A stretch of 64,000 nucleotides of DNA from contig NZ_JZHZ01000007.1 of the NCBI RefSeq assembly GCF_000963005.1, forward strand, positions 2,164,254 through 2,228,253, read 5' to 3'. Positions 53,480 through 62,548 of this stretch are shown here, in pieces; position 1 is the stretch's first letter, and each line of letters begins with the position of its first letter. This DNA is from Xanthomonas sp. GPE 39 (GTDB lineage Bacteria > Pseudomonadota > Gammaproteobacteria > Xanthomonadales > Xanthomonadaceae). The translations under genes and the position numbers were made by a program. A model generated the notes under the pieces. That model was not told the origin of the DNA. It made no database searches and worked only from the letters and a program-made list of their open reading frames with translations.

Positions 53480-53878
53480 TCAATATTTGAACAGCGGAAA
53501 CTTCAACTCCGGGTGGCGCGCCTTCCACTCGTTATAAGCGGCGGTGCCTTCCCAGGCGGCAAACGACTTCGGCGTGCGACCACGGCCGGACCAAGTCTCG
53601 CCGGTATGCGGCAACTGATACTTCGGCTTGACATCGCTACGACCACTGGCAGCCTTGGCGACCTTGGGCGCTGGGCTGGTGACATAAGAAGCGATCTCGT
53701 TGCGCTGTTTGGCGGTGAAAAACTCGGCAAACTGCTCCAGCAGAGACAACACGTTGGCGTGCGCGGCATTGGTCTGCCCCTCGCGCGCCTGTTTCTCCTG
53801 CTCTTCTAACTTGCGCATTTCTTCTTGCAGCTTGGCCTTGGCTTCGGCGATCTGTTGCAAGTTGCGAACTTCCGTCAT
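53480..53878 (-). CDS. H-NS family nucleoid-associated protein
   Basis: A 132-residue protein with an N-terminal coiled coil (NLQQIAEAKAKLQEEMRKLEEQEKQ) for oligomerisation and a C-terminal DNA-binding domain (KYQLPHTGETWSGRGRTPKS, AAYNEWKARHPELKFP). The AT-hook-like SGRGRTP motif matches the Xanthomonas XrvA/H-NS group, which silences horizontally acquired genes and controls virulence in some species. It is monocistronic. Confidence 0.9.
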   Translation of the reverse strand: MTEVRNLQQIAEAKAKLQEEMRKLEEQEKQAREGQTNAAHANVLSLLEQFAEFFTAKQRNEIASYVTSPAPKVAKAASGRSDVKPKYQLPHTGETWSGRGRTPKSFAAWEGTAAYNEWKARHPELKFPLFKY

Positions 53879-54145
53879 TGAGAAGACCTATTTCTGTCGT
53901 GAGTGTTTGGAATGGACGGAATAATAGCGTCCGGAAAGGCGAAATCACGCTTGGAGATTTCGGTGCGGCAGTATATCGGTATCGACCGATAAAATGTATG
54001 GCGTTCTGGCGAATAAACCACACCAGCGACGCAGATGTCGTTGTAGCGTAATGCGCAGCACCTGGGCCGCCCGACTCCCATTGCAGACCAGGCCGCAGCC
54101 CCCTTGGCATGCGGCCTTGGCTCCAGCTAAACTATGGGCTTACAT

Positions 54146-54221
<76 letters not shown>

Positions 54222-54246
54222 TATTCCCGTCCTAGACGGTACGACC

Positions 54247-54288
54247 AAGGCTGGAAAGTCCTGAGATTACAGGTCTTCCGGCCTTTTT
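54247..54288 (+). terminator. Rho-independent terminator after tRNA-Ala
   Basis: AAGGCTGGAA / TTCCGGCCTT (10 pairs with one G-T) with an inner CCTG / CAGG stem, followed by TTTTT. It lies 25 bp after the tRNA 3' end. Confidence 0.9.
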
Positions 54289-54426
54289 CGTATTCAACCC
54301 AATCCAAGCCTGGGCCAACCGACTCTGGCGAAGGCCATCACGCATGTCCTGGCTCGCCAATGTCGCGACACGGGAACACAGGCGCGATACTGTCATCTCC
54401 TGTCCATGCCGCTCAGCAGTTTCGCT

Positions 54427-54912
54427 ATGACCAAAGGTCCCCTCCGTCTTGATGTCGGCGTCAGCTACGCCCTGCCGCGTGCGGGGCTGCCAGCGGCGGT
54501 CAGCTTCCGCAAGTGGGTCGCGGTGGCGCTGAAAGGACGCATCCGCGAAGCCGATCTGGCGATCCGCTTGGTCGACCAACGCGAAGGCCGCGCACTGAAT
54601 CAGCACTACCGTGGCAAGGACTACGCCACCAATGTACTCAGTTTCCCGGCCGAACTGCCCGACGGGCTACCCAAGGGAATCCGGCTGCCGCTGCTTGGCG
54701 ATCTGGTGATCTGCGCGCCGGTGGTGGCGCGCGAGGCCGCCGAACAGGGCAAATCGCTCAATGCCCACTACGCGCATCTGACGGTGCATGGGGTGCTGCA
54801 CCTGCTCGGCTGGGATCACGAGGACGACAAGGAGGCCGAGGCGATGGAACAACTGGAACGCGAGATTCTGGCCGAACTTGGCGTGTCCGATCCCTACGCC
54901 GGCGAGCGTTGA
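54427..54912 (+). CDS. ybeY: Endoribonuclease YbeY (rRNA maturation factor)
   Basis: A 161-residue zinc-dependent endoribonuclease for 16S rRNA 3' end processing and ribosome quality control. The zinc site HxxxHxxGxDH appears as [35 protein letters not shown] is the other conserved block. The ATG at 54427 ([10 protein letters not shown]) is preferred to 54406. The usual phoH gene upstream is replaced by tRNA-Ala here. corC comes after an inserted exported-protein gene. Confidence 0.94.
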   Translation: MTKGPLRLDVGVSYALPRAGLPAAVSFRKWVAVALKGRIREADLAIRLVDQREGRALNQHYRGKDYATNVLSFPAELPDGLPKGIRLPLLGDLVICAPVVAREAAEQGKSLNAHYAHLTVHGVLHLLGWDHEDDKEAEAMEQLEREILAELGVSDPYAGER

Positions 54913-55088
54913 TCCGAGCATCCACTGCGTTGCGGCAAGACCATCGCGCCTGTTGGAGGGCTGCAAGTGCGCGCTGGCGTCGCATCCGCCAACACCAGCA
55001 ACCATCGCTGGCGCGCTGGTCAGCCAGCGGCACGGATGGTAGCGTGGCAGCGGCACTGTCACTGCCTGTTCGCCGCCCGGGGCTCCCA

Positions 55089-55673
55089 ATGCCGATCCGT
55101 TCCTCGTTACTTCTGCTCGCGCTCAGTTATGCACTGCCAGCTACCGCCGCCAAAACCACGTCCACCCCTGCAATCGACCTGCCGGCGCTGCTGGAATGCC
55201 ACAAGCACGTCGCCGATTTCGATGCGTTGAAGCCGCTGCTGAGCGATCCGCTGAAAGCCGTGGCGCATGGATGGCGGCCATTGCCGCAGACCAACCTCTT
55301 CATGAGCGAATACGCACTGGCTCGGCCAATCCACGTGTACGGTTACAGCACCGACCGGATTGCCTTTTCCGGCGCCAGCGTGATGGCGATCCTGGACCTG
55401 CCCGATCCGCGAGCGCTGGCCAAGCAACTGAAACTGGAAGCGGCGGTGGATACACCGGAGAAGGCCATGTTCGGCCGCGAAGTGCTCAGTCGCGATGTGC
55501 ACGACCCCAAGACCGGCGAACCGATGATCGAGTCGATCATCCTCAGCGTCTCCACGGTGAAGTCGCATCCGGGCAAGACCCTGGCCGGGTGCAGCTACAG
55601 CCTGGATCTGCCAGAGGTGCCGGGCGCGCCGCCAGCGCCGGACGTGCTGCACACCCCACCCAGCGGGGGCTGA
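55089..55673 (+). CDS. Exported protein of unknown function
   Basis: A 194-residue protein with a signal peptide (MPIRSSLLLLALSYALPATA) and no family I recognise. The mature part has cysteines in ALLECHKHVAD and LAGCSYSLDL that may pair. The C-terminus is Pro-rich. It lies between ybeY (176 bp upstream) and corC (108 bp downstream), where relatives often have none. An RBS-like AGGG is weak; the ATG at 55089 is supported mainly by the signal peptide. Confidence 0.65.
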   Translation: MPIRSSLLLLALSYALPATAAKTTSTPAIDLPALLECHKHVADFDALKPLLSDPLKAVAHGWRPLPQTNLFMSEYALARPIHVYGYSTDRIAFSGASVMAILDLPDPRALAKQLKLEAAVDTPEKAMFGREVLSRDVHDPKTGEPMIESIILSVSTVKSHPGKTLAGCSYSLDLPEVPGAPPAPDVLHTPPSGG

Positions 55674-55781
55674 GCCCGGTCGGCGGGCGCCACGTGCCTG
55701 CAGTGCGTGTCGCAATGCGCTCGCGATGGCCCTGCTAGACTTACCCCAACGCCCGTTCGATCAGGCGAATACCCTCAGAAC

Positions 55782-56663
55782 ATGTCCGAAGAAGGCCCGA
55801 GTAGCTCCTCCCCCGACCCCCACGAAAAGCGCCGCGGCTGGCTTGAACGGCTGACTTCGGTGTTCTCCGGCGATCCACACACCCGCGATGAACTGGTCGA
55901 AGTCCTACGCGACGCCCAGCACGATGGCCTGATCGCCAGCGACACCCTGCGCATGATGGAAGGCGCGCTATCGGTCTCGGAACTGACCGTCGGCGATGTG
56001 ATGGTGTCGCGTTCGCAAATGGTGTCGTTGCCAGCGGAGGCACGCTTCCTGGATCTGATGAAGCAAGTGGTCGAATCCGGCCATTCCCGCTTCCCCGTCC
56101 ATGGCGAAAACAAGGACGAGATCCTCGGCATCCTGCTGGCCAAGGACCTGCTACGCGGGGTGGTCGCCGACGATGGCCCCGGCACGGTGCGCGAGTTGCT
56201 GCGTCCGGCGGTGCTGATCCCGGAGTCGAAAAAACTCAACGTGCTGCTCAAGGAGTTCCGACTCTCACGCAACCACATGGCGATCGTGGTCGACGAATAC
56301 GGCGGCGTGGCCGGACTAGTAACCATCGAGGACGTGCTGGAGCAGATCGTCGGCGAGATCGACGACGAGCACGACGATGCCGAAGACGAGGCATCGCTGA
56401 TCGCGGCACAGGCCGACGGCCAGTACGTGGTGGACGCGCTGACGCCGATCGAGGATTTCAACGAGCGCTTCAGCGCCGACTTCTCCGACGACGACTACGA
56501 CACCATCGGCGGACTGCTCACCGAGGCAATCGGCCACCTGCCCGAGACCGGCGAGGAACTGACCATGGGACGCTTCGCGTTCCGTGTGGCACGCGCCGAC
56601 GCGCGCCGGGTACAAGCGTTCCACCTCACCATCCTGCCAAACGACCCGCAGGAAGCGACTTGA
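55782..56663 (+). CDS. corC: CBS-domain CorC/HlyC transporter-associated protein
   Basis: A 293-residue soluble protein. Two CBS domains span about residues 65-190 (SELTVGDVMVSRSQMVSLPA, RNHMAIVVDEYGGVAGLVT) and a CorC_HlyC domain about 205-285 (YDTIGGLLTEAIGHLPETGE). The ATG at 55782 gives MSEEGPSSSSPDP. The family is linked to Mg2+/Co2+ efflux and to haemolysin-like regulation. The stop overlaps the TTG start of the DUF4105 gene. Confidence 0.93.
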   Translation: MSEEGPSSSSPDPHEKRRGWLERLTSVFSGDPHTRDELVEVLRDAQHDGLIASDTLRMMEGALSVSELTVGDVMVSRSQMVSLPAEARFLDLMKQVVESGHSRFPVHGENKDEILGILLAKDLLRGVVADDGPGTVRELLRPAVLIPESKKLNVLLKEFRLSRNHMAIVVDEYGGVAGLVTIEDVLEQIVGEIDDEHDDAEDEASLIAAQADGQYVVDALTPIEDFNERFSADFSDDDYDTIGGLLTEAIGHLPETGEELTMGRFAFRVARADARRVQAFHLTILPNDPQEAT

Positions 56664-57925
56664 ACGCGCCCCGCCCGCCTGACGCGCGCCGACGCGGCTG
56701 GCCATACGTGTGTCTGAGCGTAGTGCTGACGCTGTGGTCCGCACTGACATTCGCACAGAGCGACGCGCTGACGTCACCACCAGCGCTGGCCGCGCCGATG
56801 ACAGCCGACGTCACGACACCGCGCATCGGCGTGGCCACCATGCAGCCGGGCGATGTGTTCTTCGAGCGTTTCGGCCACGATGCACTCGTGGTGCAAGACC
56901 CGCGCGATGGCCAAACCATTTCGTACAACTTCGGCTTCTTCGACCCTAGCGAAGCAGGCTTCGTCAGCCGCTTCGCCGCCGGCGACATGCGCTACTACCT
57001 GATGGCACTGCCACTGCAGGAAGATCTGGAGCAGTACCGCGAGGCCGGCCGCGGGGTGGACATCCAGTGGCTGGATCTAGCCCCGGCGCAGGCACGCGCG
57101 CTCGCACAAACGCTGGCCTGGCGGGCACGACCGGAAAACGCGCGCTACCGCTACGACTATTACACCGCCAACTGCGCCACCATGGTGCGCGACACCTTGG
57201 ACAAGGCCATGGGCGGCGCGCTGCACGCGCAACTGGCCGGACGTTCGCGTGGCAACACCTACCGCAGCGAGTCGGTACGACTGGCCTCGCCTGCGCCCTG
57301 GATGTGGCTGGGATTCGACCTGGGTTTAGGGCCGTTCGCAGATCAGCCGCTGTCGCGCTGGGACGAGGCGTTCGTCCCGATGCGCTTGGCCGAGAGTTTG
57401 AACGAGGTCCACAACAATGCTGGCCGCCCGCTGGTACAGGCACGCCAACGGCTCCTGCCACAACGGCTGGCCCCGGAACCACCGGAACAGGCACGGCATT
57501 GCTGGCCGTGGCTGCTGCTCGGCCTGGCTCTCGCGGCAGGCGTGCTGGCACTGGGCCGACATCCGCGCTGGCTGGCGACACTGGCGATGCCTTTCTGGCT
57601 GCTCTGCGCGCTCGGCGGCTGCGTCTTGCTGTACTTGTGGGGTTTCAGCGCGCATCGCGCGGCGTGGGGCAACCGCAATCTGCTGCTGCTGGATCCGCTG
57701 TGCCTGCCGCTGCTGATCGGCGCACTGAGTGTGCTGCGCGGCCGTCGTCCAGGGCGCTGGTTCGCCGTGTTGCTGTGGACGGTGACGGCACTGGCCGGCG
57801 CTACGCTGCTGATCCACTGGTTGTCGATGTTGCAGCCGCAATTCAACCTGCAATGGATCGCACTGCTGCTGCCGATCCACACGGCTCTTGCCTGGGCACT
57901 GACTCGCCAGCGCGGGTTGCCCTGA
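56660..57925 (+). CDS. DUF4105-domain membrane protein
   Basis: A 421-residue protein beginning at a TTG at 56660 with AGGAAG 6 bp upstream, overlapping the corC stop by 4 bases. It has an N-terminal membrane segment or signal (YVCLSVVLTLWSALTF), a DUF4105 domain at about residues 55-250 (FFERFGHDALVVQDPR, YRYDYYTANCATMVRDTL), then four or five C-terminal hydrophobic helices. The NCATMVRD cysteine suggests a NlpC-like thiol hydrolase fold, but activity is unproven. It is coupled to corC. Confidence 0.85.
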   Translation: MNAPRPPDARRRGWPYVCLSVVLTLWSALTFAQSDALTSPPALAAPMTADVTTPRIGVATMQPGDVFFERFGHDALVVQDPRDGQTISYNFGFFDPSEAGFVSRFAAGDMRYYLMALPLQEDLEQYREAGRGVDIQWLDLAPAQARALAQTLAWRARPENARYRYDYYTANCATMVRDTLDKAMGGALHAQLAGRSRGNTYRSESVRLASPAPWMWLGFDLGLGPFADQPLSRWDEAFVPMRLAESLNEVHNNAGRPLVQARQRLLPQRLAPEPPEQARHCWPWLLLGLALAAGVLALGRHPRWLATLAMPFWLLCALGGCVLLYLWGFSAHRAAWGNRNLLLLDPLCLPLLIGALSVLRGRRPGRWFAVLLWTVTALAGATLLIHWLSMLQPQFNLQWIALLLPIHTALAWALTRQRGLP

Positions 57926-57962
57926 GCTTGCCGCACGATTCCGCCACGCACGGTTCTATCTA

Positions 57963-58955
57963 ATGGTTTCGGTCTCCAGCAATCCTGCCTGCGTCATCAA
58001 CTGCGTGCACTACGATGGCCACGGTCGTCGCCACGACATCGCCTTGGCACAGATCAGCGACGCCCTGGCCGGCGACGATGGTTTCGTGTGGGTCGGCATG
58101 TACGAACCCGACGACACGGTGCTGGAGCAACTGCAAGACGAGTTCCAATTGCACGATCTGGCCATCGAAGACACGCGCAAGGCGCACCAGCGCCCGAAGG
58201 TCGAGGCGTTCGGCAATTCGCTTTTCCTGGCCGTACACACGGCGCAGGTGATCGACGAGCGCATCGTCTACGGCGAAACCCACGCCTTCCTGGGCACTCG
58301 CTTTCTGCTGACAGTGCGCCACGGTGCCTCGCTGCCGTATGCGCCAGTGCGCGAACGGCTGGAGCGCGAATCCAAACTGTTGCAGTTGGGGCCGTCCTAC
58401 GCGCTGTACGCGGTGCTGGACTACATCGTGGACAACTACCAACCGATCCTGGACGCGTTCCGGGACAGCCTGGAACGCCTGGAAAGCGACATCTTCGCCG
58501 AATCGTACCGCCGCGACACCGCAATCCGCCTGTACGAACTCAAGCGCGAACTCAACCAGATGCGGCTGGGCGTGGCCCCGTTGCAGGATGTGCTCGCCCA
58601 TCTCAAGCGTCATCCCGGCCCGCTGATCCCGGACGAAGTGCGGCTCTACCTGCGCGATGTGCTCGACCACGCGGTGCGCACCAACGACGCCATCGACACC
58701 CTGCGCGAGATGCTGGGCACCGCCTTGAGCGTGAATCTATCGCTGGTTACCTTGGCCCAAGGCGAGACGGTCAAGCGTCTCGGCGCATGGGCCGCCCTAC
58801 TCGCCGCGCCCACGCTGATCACCAGTTGGTATGGCATGAACTTCCAGCATATGCCAGAGCTGAACTGGCCATTTGCCTATCCGCTGATGGTCGGCGGCGT
58901 GGGCGCGGTGTGCCTGGGGTTGTATGCGGCGTTCAAGCGGGCGAAATGGCTGTAG
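57963..58955 (+). CDS. corA: Magnesium/cobalt transporter CorA
   Basis: A 330-residue channel. The signature GMN is in SWYGMNFQHMPEL, between two C-terminal transmembrane helices. The long N-terminal cytoplasmic domain is normal, with VDNYQPILDAFRDSLERLE helices. The ATG at 57963 (MVSVSSNPACVINCV) is 38 bp after the DUF4105 gene, so corC, DUF4105 and corA may be a single unit for divalent metal handling. Confidence 0.94.
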   Translation: MVSVSSNPACVINCVHYDGHGRRHDIALAQISDALAGDDGFVWVGMYEPDDTVLEQLQDEFQLHDLAIEDTRKAHQRPKVEAFGNSLFLAVHTAQVIDERIVYGETHAFLGTRFLLTVRHGASLPYAPVRERLERESKLLQLGPSYALYAVLDYIVDNYQPILDAFRDSLERLESDIFAESYRRDTAIRLYELKRELNQMRLGVAPLQDVLAHLKRHPGPLIPDEVRLYLRDVLDHAVRTNDAIDTLREMLGTALSVNLSLVTLAQGETVKRLGAWAALLAAPTLITSWYGMNFQHMPELNWPFAYPLMVGGVGAVCLGLYAAFKRAKWL

Positions 58956-59027
58956 TGCCCAACACCGAGCGATGAAGCAGCTCCAGACCGGATTGGGATT
59001 GTCCGAGCAAGCCGCGGCCATAGGGTT

Positions 59028-60392
59028 TCAGTCCACATAGACGGACTTGATATTCATGAACTCATGGATGCCATGTGCCGCCAGTTCGCGGCCGAAACCA
59101 GAACGCTTGACGCCACCGAACGGCAGGCGCACATCGCTCTTGACGCTGGCATTGACGAATACCGTACCGCAGTGCAACTGACAGGCAACGCGTTCGCCGC
59201 GATCACGATCCGCGCTCCAGACGCTACCGCCTAAACCGAAGACCGTATCGTTGGCCACGCGCACCGCCTCGGCCTCATCGGCCACGCGCAGGATCGCGGC
59301 GACCGGACCGAACAATTCCTCATCGTAGGCCGGCATCCCCGGCACCACGTGATCCAGGATGGACGCCGGATAGCCGGCATGGGTGCTCAGGTCCGGCGCG
59401 CAGCCGAGCAACGGCGTGGCGCCCTTGGCGATGCTGGCCTGCACCTGATGGTGTAAGGCATCGCGCAAATCCTGCCGCGCCATCGGCGCAAGCGTGGTCG
59501 CCGGGTCCTGTGGATCGCCAAGACGGCGCGCGTGCGCCGCCGCAACGAAGCGCTGCACGAACGCATCGGCAAGCGCCCGCACCACCACGAAACGCTTGGC
59601 CGCGATGCAGGTCTGCCCGGCATTATCAAAGCGCGACTGCACAGCGGCGGCCACTGCCGCCTCCACGTCAGCATCGTCCAGCACCACGAACGCATCGCTG
59701 CCACCAAGTTCCATCACGCACTTCTTCAGTTGTCCGCCGGCGTTGGCGGCGATGGAACGGCCAGCGCGTTCGCTGCCGGTAAGCGTGACCGCAGCCACCC
59801 GCGCATCGCGCAGCACCTCGGCAGCCTGGTCGTTATCGATGTGCAACACATCGAACACCCCGCTCGGAACACCAGCCGCCTGCAACAGCGCATGGATCGC
59901 ATCGGCACAGCGTGGCACATTGGTGGCGTGCTTGAGCAAAGCAACATTCCCGGCCATCAGCGCCGGCGCCAGAAAGCGGAACACCTGCCAGAGCGGGAAA
60001 TTCCATGGCATCACCGCCAGCACACACCCCAGCGGCTCGTAGCGCACATAGCTGCGGCAGGCTTCGGTGGCGATAAGCTGCTCGCGCAGATAATCCGCCG
60101 CATGCTCGGCATAGTAATCGCAGGCCGCCGCGCACTTGTCGACCTCGGCCAGTGCCTCCTGGCGCAATTTGCCCATCTCCGCGCTCATCAACCGTTGCAA
60201 GGGGATGCGCTGCGCACGTAGTTGCGCACCGACCTCGCGTAGCAAGTTGCCGCGCTGCGTCAACGACATCGCCGCCCAAGCCGGGAACGCTTGCGCCGAA
60301 GCAGCCAGCCGCTGCTCGATGGCGGTGGCATCCATTAACTCGACGCGATATTCGATCTGCCCCGTGGCGGGATTGACGGTGTCGTAAAACAT
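59028..60392 (-). CDS. NAD(P)-dependent aldehyde dehydrogenase, succinate-semialdehyde type
   Basis: A 454-residue aldehyde dehydrogenase. The catalytic cysteine is in NAGQTCIAAKRF and the base in MELGGSDAFVVLDDAD. AVMPWNFPLWQVFRFLAPAL and LTGSERAGRSIAANA mark the cofactor site. The ATG at 60392 has AGGAG 11 bp upstream. Overall it is closest in form to succinate-semialdehyde dehydrogenases (Sad/GabD), which would oxidise succinate semialdehyde from GABA, but substrate is inferred. It points away from the transposase remnant and lies near the polyamine import genes. Confidence 0.88.
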   Translation of the reverse strand: MFYDTVNPATGQIEYRVELMDATAIEQRLAASAQAFPAWAAMSLTQRGNLLREVGAQLRAQRIPLQRLMSAEMGKLRQEALAEVDKCAAACDYYAEHAADYLREQLIATEACRSYVRYEPLGCVLAVMPWNFPLWQVFRFLAPALMAGNVALLKHATNVPRCADAIHALLQAAGVPSGVFDVLHIDNDQAAEVLRDARVAAVTLTGSERAGRSIAANAGGQLKKCVMELGGSDAFVVLDDADVEAAVAAAVQSRFDNAGQTCIAAKRFVVVRALADAFVQRFVAAAHARRLGDPQDPATTLAPMARQDLRDALHHQVQASIAKGATPLLGCAPDLSTHAGYPASILDHVVPGMPAYDEELFGPVAAILRVADEAEAVRVANDTVFGLGGSVWSADRDRGERVACQLHCGTVFVNASVKSDVRLPFGGVKRSGFGRELAAHGIHEFMNIKSVYVD

Positions 60393-60734
60393 TGCAATGG
60401 CTCCTGAAAAAACGACAACGGCACAGGTTACGTGCGTGTCGTGGTCAAGTGGCTGCGTGTGGCGACACACTGCCGCAACAACGCATACGCGCCAAGCCCG
60501 AGATCATCCCACGCAGCAGGGATCGCCATCCTCTGCCATCCAACACATCAGATGTGGCGTGGCCATGATCGGGAGTTATACAAGGATAGAGACATGATCG
60601 AGAACCTCTTTGCCAAACTCGAACAGTAGCGGGCCATTGCCGCCCGATACGACAAGACGGCCGGCAACTTCCTCGGCGCGATCTATTGGATCGCCTCCGC
60701 CATTGCGCTCCATGGATGATAGACCCTGCCCTGC
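60393..60734. other. Spacer between aldehyde dehydrogenase and pot operon
   Basis: Contains the transposase remnant described separately and the promoter of the dehydrogenase. No intact gene is present. Confidence 0.6.
60470..60719 (+). pseudogene. IS5-family transposase C-terminal remnant
   Basis: Read in frame from 60470 it gives LPQQRIRAKPEIIPRSRDRH, then after a frameshift HDRELYKDRDMIENLFAKLEQ, an in-frame stop at 60627, and RAIAARYDKTAGNFLGAIYW to 60719. The DRxLYxxRxxIENxFxxLxQ and RxIAxRYDK pattern is that of the IS5-family transposase C-terminus. The frameshift and stop show it is dead. No ends of the insertion sequence are visible beside it. Confidence 0.8.
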
Positions 60735-61586
60735 TTACCCCAGCACCAGCGGCGTGTCACGCTGACACCGCTTCTCGCTGCGCGCCATCCACCAACCGCC
60801 GAGGCAAGCGACAAGCGATACCAACAACACCATTAGCGTTGCCAAGGCGTTGATCTTGGGAGTCAGGCCCATCCGCACCGAGGAGAACACGATCATCGGC
60901 AAGGTGGTCGTGTCCGGGCCGGCGAGAAAGTTGGCAACCACCACGTCGTCCAGTGACAAGGTGAACGCCAGCAGCCAGCCGGCCACCAACGCCGGCGCGA
61001 TGATCGGCACGGTAATCAGGCAGAACACACTCAGTCGATTGGCGCCCAGGTCCATCGCCGCCTCCTCCAACGCACGGTCCAATGCCTGCAGCCGCGAAGA
61101 CACCACCACCGTGACGAAGGACAGGGTGAAGGTGACGTGCGCGATCCATATCCCAATGACGCCCTTGGGCGCGACACCGATCACCCCACCGATCGACACC
61201 AGCAACAGCAGGATCGACAGACCAATCATCACCTCCGGCATCACCAGCGGCGCGGTCACCAACGCCGCGAACAGGCGCTGACCAGGAAAGCGCCGCAAAC
61301 GGGTCAGCGCCAACGCCGCAAGCGTGCCGAGCACCAGTGAGGCGGTCGCGGTCGATAACGCGAGCTTGAGGCTGATCCACGCCGCGCGCAGGATCTGCCG
61401 GTCATGCAGCAACGCGCCATACCAGCGCGTGGAAAACCCGGCCCAGACCGTCGCCAGCTTGGAAGCATTGAACGAATACGCCATCAGCAGCAGGATCGGC
61501 AGATACAAAAAGGTAAAGCCGGCCCCGAGCACGGCCCAGTGCAGCGCGATCCCCGTTCCTCTGCGTAGTAGGGACGCGCCCCTCAT
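60735..61586 (-). CDS. potI: Putrescine/polyamine ABC transporter permease PotI
   Basis: A 283-residue permease with six hydrophobic segments. The ATG at 61586 (MRGASLLRRGTGIALHWAVL) is preferred to the 61691 start that overlaps potH. The EAA loop LEEAAMDLGANRLSVFCLITVPI is present. It ends the potGHI operon, overlapping the potH stop by 4 bases. PotI forms the channel with PotH. Confidence 0.93.
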   Translation of the reverse strand: MRGASLLRRGTGIALHWAVLGAGFTFLYLPILLLMAYSFNASKLATVWAGFSTRWYGALLHDRQILRAAWISLKLALSTATASLVLGTLAALALTRLRRFPGQRLFAALVTAPLVMPEVMIGLSILLLLVSIGGVIGVAPKGVIGIWIAHVTFTLSFVTVVVSSRLQALDRALEEAAMDLGANRLSVFCLITVPIIAPALVAGWLLAFTLSLDDVVVANFLAGPDTTTLPMIVFSSVRMGLTPKINALATLMVLLVSLVACLGGWWMARSEKRCQRDTPLVLG

Positions 61587-62548
61587 GTCGGGCCACCGTC
61601 GCGCTGGCGTTGCTGTTGACGATGAAACATCAGGATCGGCAGCACGAGCAACGCCAGCAGCGCGATCGCCAGCGCCGACGCCATGGGCCAATCACGATTA
61701 CTGAAGAACGTTTCCCACAGCACGCGGCCGATCATCAGCGTGTCCGGCCCGCCCAGCATTTCCGGAATGACGAATTCGCCCACCGCCGGAATCATCACCA
61801 GCATGCAGCCGGCGATGATGCCCGGCCGCGACATCGGCAGGGTCACAGAGAGGAACGCCTGCCATGGCCGCGCCCCCAGGTCGTAGGCGGCCTCAAGCAG
61901 ACGCTGGTCGCGCTTGATCAGGGTCGCGTACAGCGGCAGCACCATGAACGGCAGATAGCAGTAGACGATGCCGATGTAGGCGGCGAGCGGGGTATACAGG
62001 ATGTGCAACGGCGCATCGATCAGCCCGAGCCCCAACAACAGGCGGTTGAGCAGGCCGTTGCTGTCAAGCATGCCGATCCAGGCGTAGACACGTATCAGGA
62101 ACGAGATACACGATGGCAGTACCACCAGCATCATCGCCATGTTGCGCGCCGACGGCGACAGGCGCGTGATCGCATAGGCCAACGGATAACCAATCAGCAG
62201 GGTGAACAAGGTGGAGATCCCGGCGATCTTGAGCGAGCCCCAGTAAGCCTGGAGGTACTGATGATCGCGCCACAAGGCCAGATAATGCTGCACGGTCAGG
62301 ACCAAGGTCCGCACGCCGTCGCGGTCCTGCAGTAATGGGCTATACGGTGGACTGCTGATTGCCTGCTCGGCGAAGGAAATACGCAGCACGATCAGCAACG
62401 GGATCGCGAAGAACAGCAGCATCCACAGGTATGGCGCAGCGATCACAAACCAGCGCGCGGCAGGCAGACGCGGCCCCAGCCGCGTGCGCAGCATCCGCCA
62501 TGCCGCAGACAACGCAGCGAACACGCCCGCAGCGACGGGCGTGCTCAT
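61583..62548 (-). CDS. potH: Putrescine/polyamine ABC transporter permease PotH
   Basis: A 321-residue permease with six hydrophobic segments. The start ATG at 62548 gives [17 protein letters not shown] and overlaps the potG stop by 4 bases. The EAA-loop YDLGARPWQAFLSVTLPM and the middle SARNMAMMLVVLPSCISFLIR segment are typical of PotH. It works with PotG, PotI and the periplasmic PotF. Confidence 0.93.
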   Translation of the reverse strand: MSTPVAAGVFAALSAAWRMLRTRLGPRLPAARWFVIAAPYLWMLLFFAIPLLIVLRISFAEQAISSPPYSPLLQDRDGVRTLVLTVQHYLALWRDHQYLQAYWGSLKIAGISTLFTLLIGYPLAYAITRLSPSARNMAMMLVVLPSCISFLIRVYAWIGMLDSNGLLNRLLLGLGLIDAPLHILYTPLAAYIGIVYCYLPFMVLPLYATLIKRDQRLLEAAYDLGARPWQAFLSVTLPMSRPGIIAGCMLVMIPAVGEFVIPEMLGGPDTLMIGRVLWETFFSNRDWPMASALAIALLALLVLPILMFHRQQQRQRDGGPT

